Numbered from the stretch's first letter, positions 8,352 to 16,064 are shown. The stretch is 64,000 nucleotides of DNA from Phyllobacteriaceae bacterium (GCA_024742765.1 JANSXT010000018.1:24166-88165); one strand, 5' to 3'. Notes: generated from the letters alone by a model not told the origin. A program made the numbers and translations.

Positions 8352-8849
8352 ATGAATCGGTTCTACATTCCCGCCGAAGAACCCGAGGGCGGAAGTTTGC
8401 TGGCGCGCCTTCAGGAAGTGGCGCGCCATGGGCGCACCCATTATGCCCGCCATCTGCTCAAGACCGGCCTTTATGCCGGCCAGGAAAAGATCATCGAGGC
8501 GCTGGCCACCGCCGGCCCGATGACCCCCGGCGCGCTCGCCAGGGCGCTTGAGGTCCGCCCGCCGACCATCACCAAGACGATCAGCCGGCTGGAGGAACAG
8601 GGCTTTGTCGCGCGCACCGCGTCGAAGGAGGATGGCCGGCAGGTTCTGGTGCAACTGACCGACACGGGACGCGACGTTCTGGGCGCCATGGGCAAGGCGG
8701 TCGCCAAGGCCGAAAAACAGGCGCTCAAGGGCCTGAAGAAGAAAGAGCGCAAGCAGCTCGAGAAGATCCTCGGCAAGATCGAGGGCAATCTGGTCGTCCG
8801 CGACAAGGACGACAAGGATGACAAAGCCGACCAGAGCCCGCCGGACTGA
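8352..8849 (+). CDS. MarR-family transcriptional regulator
   Basis: A 165-residue winged-helix regulator. The central part KIIEALATAGPMTPGALARALEVRPPTITKTISRLEEQGFVARTASKEDGRQVLVQLTDTGRDVL covers the recognition helix and the wing with the conserved D-x-R (EDGRQ). The N-terminus (EEPEGGSLLARLQEVARHGR) forms the dimer helix. Unusually, the C-terminus is a charged tail of Lys, Asp and Glu (KDDKDDKADQ) that is probably disordered. The gene is divergent from the 8-oxoguanine deaminase, its most likely target. Ligand unknown. Confidence 0.82.
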   Translation: MNRFYIPAEEPEGGSLLARLQEVARHGRTHYARHLLKTGLYAGQEKIIEALATAGPMTPGALARALEVRPPTITKTISRLEEQGFVARTASKEDGRQVLVQLTDTGRDVLGAMGKAVAKAEKQALKGLKKKERKQLEKILGKIEGNLVVRDKDDKDDKADQSPPD

Positions 8850-8883
8850 GCGCCCGCGCGGCCCTTTACCGTCCGATTAAAGC

Positions 8884-8924
8884 CATTTAAACGTCTTTCA
8901 CCCGTTTAAACGTGTCTGTGAAAG
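8884..8924. promoter_or_regulatory. nested operator-like repeats before lacI-type gene
   Basis: Just upstream of the LacI-family gene are two CATTTAAACG/CGTTTAAACG boxes at 8884-8893 and 8903-8912, the second a perfect 10-bp palindrome, with centres 19 bp apart. A second inverted repeat, CTTTCAC at 8895-8901 and GTGAAAG at 8918-8924, encloses the perfect box. This is a good candidate for autoregulation by the LacI protein that begins 7 bp downstream, although the centre is TA and not the CG usual for LacI operators. Confidence 0.45.
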
Positions 8925-8931
8925 GCGCGCG

Positions 8932-9951
8932 TTGCAGAAGATCAAACTGTCGACCATTGCCGAAGCGCTGGGCGTTTCGACCGCCACCGTGTCGCTGGCG
9001 CTGCGCGACAGCCCGCTCGTCGCCGAGGCGACAAAGGAGCGGGTCAAGGCCCATGCGCTGGAGATCGGCTACATCTACAACCGCCGCGCCGCCAGCCTGC
9101 GCACCTCCAAGTCCGGCATTGTCGGCGTCGTCGTGCACGACATCATGAACCCGTTCTATGCGGAAATCCTGCGCGCCATCGAAACCGAACTGGACCGCTC
9201 GGGTCAGACATTCCTTCTGTCCAACCATTATGATTCGGTCGACAAGCAGCGCGTCTTTCTGGAGACGCTGATGCAGCTTGGCGCCGATGGCGTGATCATG
9301 TCGCCGGCCATCGACACGCCGCCATCGGACATCGAACTGGGCATCAGGAACGGACTGCCCTTCGTCTTCATCGCGCGCTCGGTCGAGGGCGCCGACGTGC
9401 CAGTGTTCCGGGGCGACGATGCGTTCGGCATCGGCTTGGCCACCAACCATCTGATCTCGCTCGGCCATAGGCGCATCGCGATGATCGGCGGGTCGGACAA
9501 GACCTCGACCGGCCGCGACCGTTTTCGCGGCTATCGCGAGGCGATGGACAAGGCCGGCCTGCCGGTCGAGCCCGAATGGCGCGTTCCCGGTCCGCGCACT
9601 AAGGCGGCCGGTTTCGAGGCGGCGACCCAGTTCCTCGCCCTGCGCGACCGGCCGACCGCCGCCGTGTGCTGGAACGATCTGGTCGCCATCGGCCTGATGA
9701 ACGGCATCGCCCGCGCCGGGCTGAACCCCGGCGTCGACATTTCGGTGACCGGCTATGACGATCTTGAAGAGGCATCCATCGCGACCCCCGCCCTGACCAC
9801 CGTCTGGAACGGCCAGCGCGATGTCGGGCGTGATGCCGCCCGCGCCCTGCTCGATCGGATCGAGGGCAAGAAGTCACTGGAAGGCACATTGCACCTGACG
9901 CGGCCGGAACTGCATGTGCGCCAGTCGACCACCCATCCCGTGGAGAACTGA
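8932..9951 (+). CDS. LacI-family transcriptional regulator
   Basis: A 339-residue LacI/GalR regulator with a TTG start. The N-terminal helix-turn-helix reads KLSTIAEALGVSTATVSLALRDSPLVAEATKERV, followed by the hinge helix YIYNRRAASLRTSKSGIVGVVV and a periplasmic-binding-like sugar domain ending in NPGVDISVTGYDDLEEASIATPALTTV. No in-frame ATG or GTG precedes the TTG within the non-coding gap, and the homology starts exactly there. The gene is 3 bp from the 2-hydroxyacid dehydrogenase downstream, so they form an operon. The inducer is likely a sugar or sugar acid. The operator-like repeats at 8884-8924 suggest self-control. Confidence 0.88.
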   Translation: MQKIKLSTIAEALGVSTATVSLALRDSPLVAEATKERVKAHALEIGYIYNRRAASLRTSKSGIVGVVVHDIMNPFYAEILRAIETELDRSGQTFLLSNHYDSVDKQRVFLETLMQLGADGVIMSPAIDTPPSDIELGIRNGLPFVFIARSVEGADVPVFRGDDAFGIGLATNHLISLGHRRIAMIGGSDKTSTGRDRFRGYREAMDKAGLPVEPEWRVPGPRTKAAGFEAATQFLALRDRPTAAVCWNDLVAIGLMNGIARAGLNPGVDISVTGYDDLEEASIATPALTTVWNGQRDVGRDAARALLDRIEGKKSLEGTLHLTRPELHVRQSTTHPVEN

Positions 9952-9954
9952 CCG

Positions 9955-10920
9955 ATGGCATCCCGAGGCAAGGTCCTGGTTTCGCGGCGTGGCCATTCCT
10001 GGACGCGCGAACGGCTTACCGAACGGTTCGACTGCGTGATCGCCGAGCCCGACGACGTGCTGGCGATGGACGAAGACGCGCGCGCCGCGATCACCGGCTT
10101 TGCCACGCTGATGTCGCCGGTCACGCCGGCGCTGATCGACGCGCTCCCCAACCTCGAGATCATCGCCTCCTTCGGCGTCGGCTATGACCATGTCGATGCG
10201 GCCCATGCGGCCGAACGCGGCGTCATGGTCGCACACACGCCCGATGTGCTCGACGATGAAGTGGCCGACACAGCGATCGGCCTTTTGCTCAACACGTTGC
10301 GTGAACTGCCGCGCGCCGAAGCCTGGCTGCGCGCCGGCAAGTGGCAATCGGACGGCGCCTACCGGCTGACGCCGCTGACGCTGCGCGGCCGCACGGTCGG
10401 CATTTTCGGCCTCGGCCGGATCGGCCTTGCCATCGCGCGGCGCCTCGAAGGGTTCGGTGTCGCCATCCACTATCACAACCGGTCGCAGCGCGCCGATGTG
10501 GCCTATCCCTATCACGCAACGCTCGCCGATCTGGCCGAAGCCTGCGACACGCTGGTCTCGGTGGCGCCCGGCACCGCCGAAACGCGCCATGCGATCGATG
10601 CGGCGATCCTCGAAAAGCTCGGCACCGATGGCGTTCTGATCAATGTCGGGCGCGGCTCGGTGGTCGACGAGACGGCGCTGGCCGGCGCCCTCACGGCCGG
10701 CGCGATCGCCGCCGCCGGGCTCGACGTGTTCGAGGACGAGCCGAACGTGCCGCAGGCGCTGCTGGGCGCACCCAACACCTGCCTTCTGCCCCATGTCGCT
10801 TCGGCATCGGTCGCCACCCGGCAGGCGATGGGACAGTTGGTGATCGACAATCTGGCCGCCTGGTTCGCCGGCGATGCACCGCTGACGCCGGTGCCCGAAA
10901 CCGCCGGCCTGACCCGCTGA
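9955..10920 (+). CDS. D-2-hydroxyacid dehydrogenase (glyoxylate/hydroxypyruvate reductase type)
   Basis: A 321-residue NAD(P)-dependent D-isomer-specific 2-hydroxyacid dehydrogenase. Seen in order: substrate loop ASFGVGYDHVD near residue 70, the catalytic-domain helix DEVADTAIGLLLNTLR, Rossmann motif GRTVGIFGLGRIGLAIARRL near 143, SVAPGTAETRHAID, NVGRGSVVDETAL with the catalytic Arg region, LDVFEDEPNVPQ with Glu, and LLPHVASAS with the catalytic His. The HNRSQR stretch after the Rossmann motif suggests NADP preference. Such enzymes reduce glyoxylate, hydroxypyruvate or 2-keto-gluconate. Co-transcribed with the LacI regulator, which probably senses the upstream sugar acid. Confidence 0.85.
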   Translation: MASRGKVLVSRRGHSWTRERLTERFDCVIAEPDDVLAMDEDARAAITGFATLMSPVTPALIDALPNLEIIASFGVGYDHVDAAHAAERGVMVAHTPDVLDDEVADTAIGLLLNTLRELPRAEAWLRAGKWQSDGAYRLTPLTLRGRTVGIFGLGRIGLAIARRLEGFGVAIHYHNRSQRADVAYPYHATLADLAEACDTLVSVAPGTAETRHAIDAAILEKLGTDGVLINVGRGSVVDETALAGALTAGAIAAAGLDVFEDEPNVPQALLGAPNTCLLPHVASASVATRQAMGQLVIDNLAAWFAGDAPLTPVPETAGLTR

Positions 10921-10950
10921 CCGGCCCGCATCGGCGGCCCGTCCCTATGG

Positions 10951-10965
10951 TTAGCAAATCGTTAA
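10951..10965 (+). promoter_or_regulatory. CtrA-like box (7 of 8 consensus bases)
   Basis: TTAG-N7-TTAA lies 45 bp upstream of the start of the exported protein at 11010 and is part of the inverted repeat GGTTA...TAACC. The alphaproteobacterial cell-cycle regulator CtrA binds TTAA-N7-TTAA, so one base deviates. Position relative to the gene fits a promoter site. Confidence 0.4.
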
Positions 10966-11009
10966 CCCTGTCCGATCATGCTCCCCGCACCGATCAAGGG
11001 GGCAATGCG

Positions 11010-11444
11010 ATGCGGTTCAACACGACCCAATGGCTGAACGGGTTTGCCGTGGCCGGTGCGGCTGCGATGATCATCGCGGCCGGGGCAATGGCACCCGGTT
11101 CCGCACCGTCCGGCGTCGACCCGATCACCACCGCATCGGTGGCGTCGGCCGCGGCCGCCTCCGGCGACCGCTTCATGGCGCTCGACCATCGCACCAACAT
11201 CAGTTGCAGCTTCAAACTGCATCGCGCCGACGGCTATGACGTGCACCGCGTCGAGCCGGGCGCCTCCTGCGCGCGCTTGGGCGACCGTTTCGCCCGCGCC
11301 CGCGCCTGGCAGGAGTCAACGCGCGGCACGGTGACGATCACCGACCATCGCGGCACGCCGCTGATGCGCCTTGCCCCCGGCGACGGTTTCGCCTGGGAAG
11401 TGGTCGAGCCCGACAATGTGAGAGTGTCGCTGGCCGCCTACTGA
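11010..11444 (+). CDS. exported protein, possible AprI/Inh-type fold
   Basis: A 144-residue protein with an N-terminal hydrophobic segment (WLNGFAVAGAAAMIIAAGAMA) that reads as a signal peptide or signal anchor, then a Ser/Ala-rich linker. The C-terminal domain has two cysteines about 28 residues apart (ISCSFKL ... PGASCARLG), a tryptophan, and a GTVTITDHRGTPLMRLAPGDGFAWEV segment. That layout resembles the small beta-barrel of the AprI/Inh protease inhibitors, but the match is only by eye. ATG at 11010 follows GGGGGCA. The end overlaps the convergent C26 peptidase gene by 7 bp. Confidence 0.55.
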   Translation: MRFNTTQWLNGFAVAGAAAMIIAAGAMAPGSAPSGVDPITTASVASAAAASGDRFMALDHRTNISCSFKLHRADGYDVHRVEPGASCARLGDRFARARAWQESTRGTVTITDHRGTPLMRLAPGDGFAWEVVEPDNVRVSLAAY

Positions 11445-12199
11445 GCCGCCGCCAACCGCCCGCCGGCGCGCATCCGGGTCGCTTCGCCGAATGCTTCGAA
11501 CAGCCGCCGCGAGGGCGCGTCGGACTTTGCCCAATATTCCGGATGCCACTGCACGCCCAGCGCAAAGCCCGGCGCGTCGATCACCGACACCGCTTCGATC
11601 GTGCCGTCTTCGGCCATCGCCTCCACCTGAAGGCGCGGCGCCAGCGCGCTGATCGCCTGCCGGTGCAGCGAATTGACCGGCACCGGCCCGCCGCCGACGA
11701 TCGCCGCAAGGCAGCCATCGGCCTTGGGCGCCACATCATGGGCGATCGCGAACCGCTCGTCATGGGCCTCGCGCTGCGGCGCCCGGTGATCGCTGCGGCC
11801 CTCCAGTTCCTGGATCTCGGTCGCCAGCGTCCCGCCGAGCGCCACGTTCAACTCCTGCAGCCCCCGGCAAATGGCGAACAGCGGCACGCCGGCCTCGACC
11901 GCCGCGCGCGCCAGCGGCAGGCTGGTCGCATCGCGCGCCGGATCATACGGCTCATACTCGGCGGCCGGTTCGACACCGTACAGCGCCGGATGCACGTTCG
12001 ACTTCGACCCCGACAGCATCACGCCGTCGATGCGGCCGAGCAGCCCGTCAATATCGATCCGCTCGCCAAAGGCGGGCACCATCAGCGGCAGCACTCCGGC
12101 CACCTCGACCGCCGCCTTCAGATAGGTCTCCGGCGTTGCGTGCCAGGTGTAGGTGTCGAACTGCCTGACATCACAGACGACGGCAACGATGGGCTGCAT
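11438..12199 (-). CDS. class I glutamine amidotransferase-like peptidase C26
   Basis: A 253-residue protein of the gamma-glutamyl hydrolase family (PuuD-like), which cleaves gamma-glutamyl bonds such as that of gamma-glutamyl-GABA. The catalytic cysteine is in LFAICRGLQELNVALGG near residue 109 and the histidine in VQWHPEYW near 222. The sequence GVMLSGSKSNVHPALYG is typical of the family and helps form the oxyanion hole. The ATG at 12199 matches family N-termini (MQPIVAVVCD). Partners of the putrescine-to-GABA pathway are not encoded nearby, so the physiological substrate is open. Confidence 0.8.
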   Translation of the reverse strand: MQPIVAVVCDVRQFDTYTWHATPETYLKAAVEVAGVLPLMVPAFGERIDIDGLLGRIDGVMLSGSKSNVHPALYGVEPAAEYEPYDPARDATSLPLARAAVEAGVPLFAICRGLQELNVALGGTLATEIQELEGRSDHRAPQREAHDERFAIAHDVAPKADGCLAAIVGGGPVPVNSLHRQAISALAPRLQVEAMAEDGTIEAVSVIDAPGFALGVQWHPEYWAKSDAPSRRLFEAFGEATRMRAGGRLAAAQ

Positions 12200-12318
12200 G
12201 GCGGCTCCGTTTCTCGGTCTCGAACATCGGGGCCGGCCCGCTTCGGCCGGCGCATAACGTCCAATAATGCGTTTGCGGGCCGGACGGAATAACCCGCATG
12301 GGCGGGGGTTTCGCACCC

Positions 12319-12328
12319 TAATCGATTA
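12319..12328. promoter_or_regulatory. LacI-type operator candidate before TRAP binding protein
   Basis: TAATCGATTA is a perfect 10-bp palindrome centred on CG, about 135 bp upstream of the TRAP binding-protein gene and followed by an A-tract. LacI-family operators usually have a central CG flanked by AAN/NTT, as here. Which regulator would use it is unknown. Confidence 0.35.
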
Positions 12329-12461
12329 AGTGGAAAAAAAAATTGACCAGTTGGGGCCCCGATGGTGGACAGCGCACGCGAAAGCTGCAAGTTTGCGCCC
12401 AGTTGAAGACGGTGAGAGGAGACTTGCCGCCTTCGACCCATTGTGTTCACGGGAGGATCAT

Positions 12462-13568
12462 ATGGATCGTCGTTCATTTATGAAGAAAGCCGGCGTAGCC
12501 GGCGCGGGTGCGGCAGCCGCCACCACCCTAGCAGCGCCCGCCATCGCGCAGGAAATGCCGAGCATCACCTGGCGTTGTTCGTCCGGTTTCCCAAAGGCGC
12601 TGGATACGATCTACGGCGCGGCCGAAGTCTTCGCCGATGCCGTCAACGAGATGACCGACGGCAAGTTCAACATCCAGGTCTTTGCTTCCGGCGAGATCGT
12701 CGGCGCGCTGGAAGGCGCGGCAGCGGTGACCAGCGGCACGATCGAAATGGCGCACACCGCGTCCTACTATTTCTGGGGCCAGGACCCGACCTTCGCCTTC
12801 GGCACCGGCGTGCCCTTCGGCCTGAACCAACGCATGACCAATGCCTGGCTCTATGAGGGCGGTGGTCTTGAGCTTCTCAACGAGTTCTATGCCACGCAGA
12901 ACATGATCTCCTTCCCGGCCGGCAACACCGGCGCGCAGATGGGCGGCTGGTTCCGCAACGAGATCAACACGCTCGAAGACATGCAGGGCCTGAAATTCCG
13001 CATCGGCGGCTTTGGCGGCCGCATCATCGAGCGCATCGGCGTTGTGCCGCAGGGCCTGCCGGGCGGCGACATCTACCCCGCTCTCGAGCGCGGCACGATC
13101 GACGCGGCCGAATTCGTCGGTCCGTACGACGATTCCAAGCTCGGCTTCAACAAGGTCGCCGACTATTACTACTATCCCGGTTGGTGGGAAGGCGGCGTCG
13201 CGCTTCTCAACATGATCAACCTAGACAAGTGGAACGAGCTTCCGGGCATTTACCAGGGCATCATCAAGAGCGCCTCGGCGCTGGCCAACTCGGTGATGAT
13301 GGCGCGCTACGACACGCTCAACCCGCAGGTCCTCAAAGAGCTTGCGGCTTCGGGCACCCAGCTTCGCCCCTACAGCCAGGAGATCCTGGAAGCCTGCTTC
13401 AACGCGGCCCAGGAAACCTATGCCGAGATCGGCGCCGAGAACGAAATGTTCAAGAAGGTGCATGACAGCTATATGGGCTACCGCAAGGACGCCTATCTGT
13501 GGATGCAGCTGTCGGAATACAATTTCGACACGTTCCTCATGCTGCAGCAGCGCGCCGGCCGCCTCTGA
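12462..13568 (+). CDS. TRAP transporter solute-binding protein (DctP family, orphan)
   Basis: A 368-residue periplasmic solute-binding protein. The N-terminus MDRRSFMKKAGVAG with a hydrophobic stretch to AAPAIAQ looks like a Tat signal. The mature part has DctP features: MQGLKFRIGGFGGRIIERIG, where the arginine would bind the ligand carboxylate, followed by GGDIYPALERGTIDAAEFVGPYDD and YYYYPGWWEGG. It captures an organic acid for a TRAP permease, but no dctQ or dctM lies beside it. A GGGAGG ribosome site precedes the ATG and a strong terminator follows. It therefore appears to be a stand-alone, well-expressed unit. Ligand unknown; the subgroup is often linked to keto acids, amino acids or aromatic acids. 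Confidence 0.88.
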   Translation: MDRRSFMKKAGVAGAGAAAATTLAAPAIAQEMPSITWRCSSGFPKALDTIYGAAEVFADAVNEMTDGKFNIQVFASGEIVGALEGAAAVTSGTIEMAHTASYYFWGQDPTFAFGTGVPFGLNQRMTNAWLYEGGGLELLNEFYATQNMISFPAGNTGAQMGGWFRNEINTLEDMQGLKFRIGGFGGRIIERIGVVPQGLPGGDIYPALERGTIDAAEFVGPYDDSKLGFNKVADYYYYPGWWEGGVALLNMINLDKWNELPGIYQGIIKSASALANSVMMARYDTLNPQVLKELAASGTQLRPYSQEILEACFNAAQETYAEIGAENEMFKKVHDSYMGYRKDAYLWMQLSEYNFDTFLMLQQRAGRL

Positions 13569-13596
13569 GCGACCCGCACCTCAGCAAAAAGAAAAG

Positions 13597-13625
13597 CCCG
13601 GGATGGTTTCATCCCGGGTTTTTTT
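13597..13625 (+). terminator. rho-independent terminator after TRAP binding protein
   Basis: The stem CCCGGGATG / CATCCCGGG (13597-13605 and 13610-13618) with a GTTT loop is followed by seven T residues. An A-rich segment precedes it, so it may work weakly in the other direction as well. Confidence 0.9.
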
Positions 13626-13647
13626 GTTGATGCCAATGCTGCATTAG

Positions 13648-13830
13648 CCCTTCTCCCCGCCTGCGGGGAGAAGGTGGCCCCGCGCTGCGCGCGGGGTCGG
13701 ATGAGGGGCAGCGCCTTTTTCCGCAGGGTTGTGCGCCTTGTGCCTGCCGCCCCTCACCCAACTGCGGCTACCGCTCACTTCATTCGCGAAGCCTCGTATC
13801 CCTCTCCCCGCAGGCGGGGAGAGGGGCAGC
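13648..13830. repeat. composite palindromic intergenic element
   Basis: Three GC-rich hairpins lie in a row: CCTTCTCCCCGC/GCGGGGAGAAGG (13649-13674), CCCCGCG/CGCGGGG (13678-13696) and CCTCTCCCCGC/GCGGGGAGAGG (13801-13824). Between them GGATGAGGGGCAG (13699-13711) is mirrored by a TGCCGCCCCTCACCC segment near 13742-13756, so the whole unit is an imperfect inverted repeat. It resembles the mosaic palindromic elements scattered between genes in rhizobia. No coding potential is evident. Confidence 0.7.
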
Positions 13831-13849
13831 AATCCTGCCACGGTCCCGC

Positions 13850-13950
13850 CTCGCCCTTCGAGGCTCGCTCAACATCACCCTCATCCTGAGATGCGAGCGA
13901 AGCGAGCCTCGAAGGGCGAGGGTGATGTTGGCTCGCACCTCAGGATGAGG
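13850..13950. repeat. nested inverted repeat element
   Basis: A perfect 20-bp inverted repeat (13850-13869 with 13901-13920, beginning CTCGCCCTTCGAGG) encloses the start of a second one: AACATCACCC at 13870-13879 with GGGTGATGTT just after 13919, continuing into CTCATCCTGAGATGCGAGC mirrored with one mismatch by GCTCGCACCTCAGGATGAG. The two palindromes interlock and could form alternative structures. It stops just before the KDPG aldolase stop codon. Confidence 0.75.
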
Positions 13951-13963
13951 CGATCCATCCGTG

Positions 13964-14599
13964 CTACGCCAGTGCCGCCGCTTCTTTCGCCAGCGCCGTC
14001 ACCCGATCCCAGTCGCCGCCGGCCACCGCATCGGCGGGCGCCACCCATGAGCCGCCGACGCACAGAACGTTCGGCAGGGCGAGATAGTCCGATGCGTTGG
14101 ATGCCGAAACGCCGCCCGTCGGGCAGAAATTGACGCCGCCAAAGGGCGATGCCAGCGATTTGAGATAGACGGCGCCGCCCGCCTGCTCGGCGGGAAAGAA
14201 TTTCAGATGCGTATAGCCCTCTTCGAGCGCGGCCATGATCTCGCTTGCCGTCACGCAGCCCGGCAGGAGCGGCACGTCGCCGCCATTCGCCGCATCGGCC
14301 AGGTCGGGCGTGAAGCCGGGCGAGACGACGAAGCGCGCACCCGCTTTGACACAAGCCTCAAATTGCGCCGCGTTCAGCGCCGTACCGGCTCCAACGATCG
14401 CCTCGGGCACCTCGGCAGCGATCGCCCGGATCGCATCGAGCGCCGCTTCGGTGCGCAGCGTGATCTCGACCGCCGGCAGGCCACCGGCAGCCAGCGCCCG
14501 CGCCAGCGGAACCGCCTTGGCCGCATCCTCGATCACGATCACCGGAATCACCGGCTGGCCGGTCATGATCGGTGCAAGCGCTTCGACATTCTGACCCAT
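13964..14599 (-). CDS. eda: KDPG / 4-hydroxy-2-oxoglutarate aldolase
   Basis: A 211-residue class I aldolase that splits 2-keto-3-deoxy-6-phosphogluconate to pyruvate and glyceraldehyde 3-phosphate in the Entner-Doudoroff pathway; relatives also act on 4-hydroxy-2-oxoglutarate. Catalytic glutamate E45 is in VEITLRT and Schiff-base lysine K133 in [25 protein letters not shown] and [21 protein letters not shown] are further family signatures. I use the ATG at 14599; upstream in-frame sequence is not conserved-looking. No edd or zwf gene is adjacent, so the gene stands alone between two repeat-rich gaps. Confidence 0.88.
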   Translation of the reverse strand: MGQNVEALAPIMTGQPVIPVIVIEDAAKAVPLARALAAGGLPAVEITLRTEAALDAIRAIAAEVPEAIVGAGTALNAAQFEACVKAGARFVVSPGFTPDLADAANGGDVPLLPGCVTASEIMAALEEGYTHLKFFPAEQAGGAVYLKSLASPFGGVNFCPTGGVSASNASDYLALPNVLCVGGSWVAPADAVAGGDWDRVTALAKEAAALA

Positions 14600-14676
14600 C
14601 TGGTTGTCCCTTCCCCAAATCCCGCTGTGTTCCGCCGTCTTTAAATCGGTTGAACATCGCTGTCCATGCGGTCCGA

Positions 14677-15594
14677 TCACCGGCGCCGCCAGCCAACCCA
14701 TGCGGCCACCAAACGTATCAAAACCATCACAAGGCCGCGCCAGGACCCGAATTTCGGGACGGCGTCGGCGAGCGCGGCCCGACTCGCCGGACCATAAATG
14801 CCGTCAATGGCAAGCCCGTGACGGCTCTGGAAGGCGCACAGCGCCGCTTCGGTGCGCGGGCCGAACACGCCGTCGGCAGACAGCGGATGGCCACTCGCCG
14901 TCAGCATGCGCTGCATGTCGCGCACCGCCTCACCCCGGTCGCCGCGCCGCAACAGCGTGCCCTTTCGACGCGGTTTGGACGTCGCCGGCACCGATGACGG
15001 GCGCCCATCGCGATGGCGCGCATGGGCCGCGGCCAATCGCACATCGTAGCGGTTCTTCGCATAGGCCGGCCCGTTATAGCGCCGCGCGAAACCGGCCCAG
15101 TCGCGCGCATGCAGGAGCGATGTCAGCCTGTTGGCATGGATGAAGCGCAGCATCAGCCGCACCTGGCCTTCAACGCCCGACCGCGCCTCGCGCGCCAGCG
15201 CGTCCGGCGATCCGAACCCCAGATGCTTCCAGTGCGCGCCCATCACCTGGCCGATGCCCCAGGAGACCGATTGCAGCGCCGCCGCCCGGTCGATCCGCGC
15301 GGCGCGTTCGAGCATCTGCCAGCGGCCGGCCTGTCCGCGCGGGTTCTTCACCGCGCCGGCGCGCGGCGAAGCCAGCCCCGCCTTGCGCGCCTCGGAGCGT
15401 TTGTCATCGGAGAGCAGCCGGTCGAAATAATGGCCCTCGAAGCGAATCAGCGGTTCCTTGCGCCCGCCGACCATGGCGAAGGCGCGGCCGCCGCTTTCGA
15501 CTTCCGCCACGGCCTTGAGCGCCGCCGGCTCGATGCCGTTGTCGCGCGCCACGCGCTCGATGACCTGAAGGGTCTCGTCGGAAAATGCCGGCAC
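14677..15594 (-). CDS. N-acetylmuramidase-like endolysin with peptidoglycan-binding domain
   Basis: A 305-residue protein. Residues 1-190 match the N-acetylmuramidase (DUF3380) fold of phage endolysins: ALKAVAEVESGGRAF with the likely catalytic glutamate, LIRFEGHYFDRLL, SVSWGIGQVMGAHWKHLGF, and FARRYNGPAYAKNRYDVRLA. Residues 215-280 are a peptidoglycan-binding-1 repeat (LLRRGDRGEAVRDMQRMLTASGH ... VFGPRTEAALCAFQSRHGL). The C-terminus has one hydrophobic helix (GLVMVLIRLVAAWVGW) and a basic tail, which would anchor it in the inner membrane. There is no signal peptide and no holin, tail or capsid gene nearby. It probably is a domesticated lysin; a gene-transfer-agent or secretion role is possible. 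Confidence 0.78.
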   Translation of the reverse strand: MPAFSDETLQVIERVARDNGIEPAALKAVAEVESGGRAFAMVGGRKEPLIRFEGHYFDRLLSDDKRSEARKAGLASPRAGAVKNPRGQAGRWQMLERAARIDRAAALQSVSWGIGQVMGAHWKHLGFGSPDALAREARSGVEGQVRLMLRFIHANRLTSLLHARDWAGFARRYNGPAYAKNRYDVRLAAAHARHRDGRPSSVPATSKPRRKGTLLRRGDRGEAVRDMQRMLTASGHPLSADGVFGPRTEAALCAFQSRHGLAIDGIYGPASRAALADAVPKFGSWRGLVMVLIRLVAAWVGWRRR

Positions 15595-15642
15595 CTTGCG
15601 CTCCTCTGGCTAGGGAGCGGCCAGTATCGGCCGGAGCGCGGA

Positions 15643-15690
15643 CGGTTGGATAAGTTGCGCCGGACGGCAAACTTATCCAACCGCCTTTTT
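15643..15690 (+). terminator. hairpin plus T-tract in gene-free gap
   Basis: CGGTTGGATAAGTT (15643-15656) pairs perfectly with AACTTATCCAACCG (15670-15683) around a 13-nt loop, and CCTTTTT follows on the plus strand. It has the shape of a rho-independent terminator, but no plus-strand gene ends just upstream. It sits 49 bp upstream of the muramidase start and may instead be a repeat or the 3' end of an unrecognised small RNA. Confidence 0.45.
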
Positions 15691-16064
15691 CCTCCCCCAT
15701 ACTCTTTCCACCGCGCCCATCGGAACGTCGGATGGCCACCACCAACGGCGGGCGCGGCGGTGGACCGGTTGGGTGAGGAGTGGTCGACCCTTGGTCGGCC
15801 GGAAGCCAACGATTTGGCTTTCGGAACGACGAACGCCCGAAGCGCAAGCGGAGGGCCGGGGTCACACATGGTAGCCTCACCTGGGTGCTGAACCCCCAAA
15901 CCGGTGCGGAATGAAGGTTTTGGCGCGCTGTTACGCCTGAAAATCGGCTGGCAGCGTTGGTGAGCGGGCGTCCCCCGCAAACGGCTTCGAACCCCGCTGA
16001 GCGACCAACGAGGCGGACAGGTTTTCGAAACCAGCCAAAATGACGATCACCGCAAGCCCGCCGG

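Noticed and set aside
5629..8355. Plus-strand open frame of 908 codons opposite LysR, oxidoreductase and deaminase genes
   Set aside because: It runs through three well-supported minus-strand genes, its product is Arg/His/Asp-rich with no family resemblance, and such antisense frames are common in G+C-rich DNA.
14677..15594. Prophage remnant inferred from the endolysin-like gene
   Set aside because: No capsid, tail, integrase or holin gene is within 64 kb, and the C-terminal anchor is unlike phage lysins.
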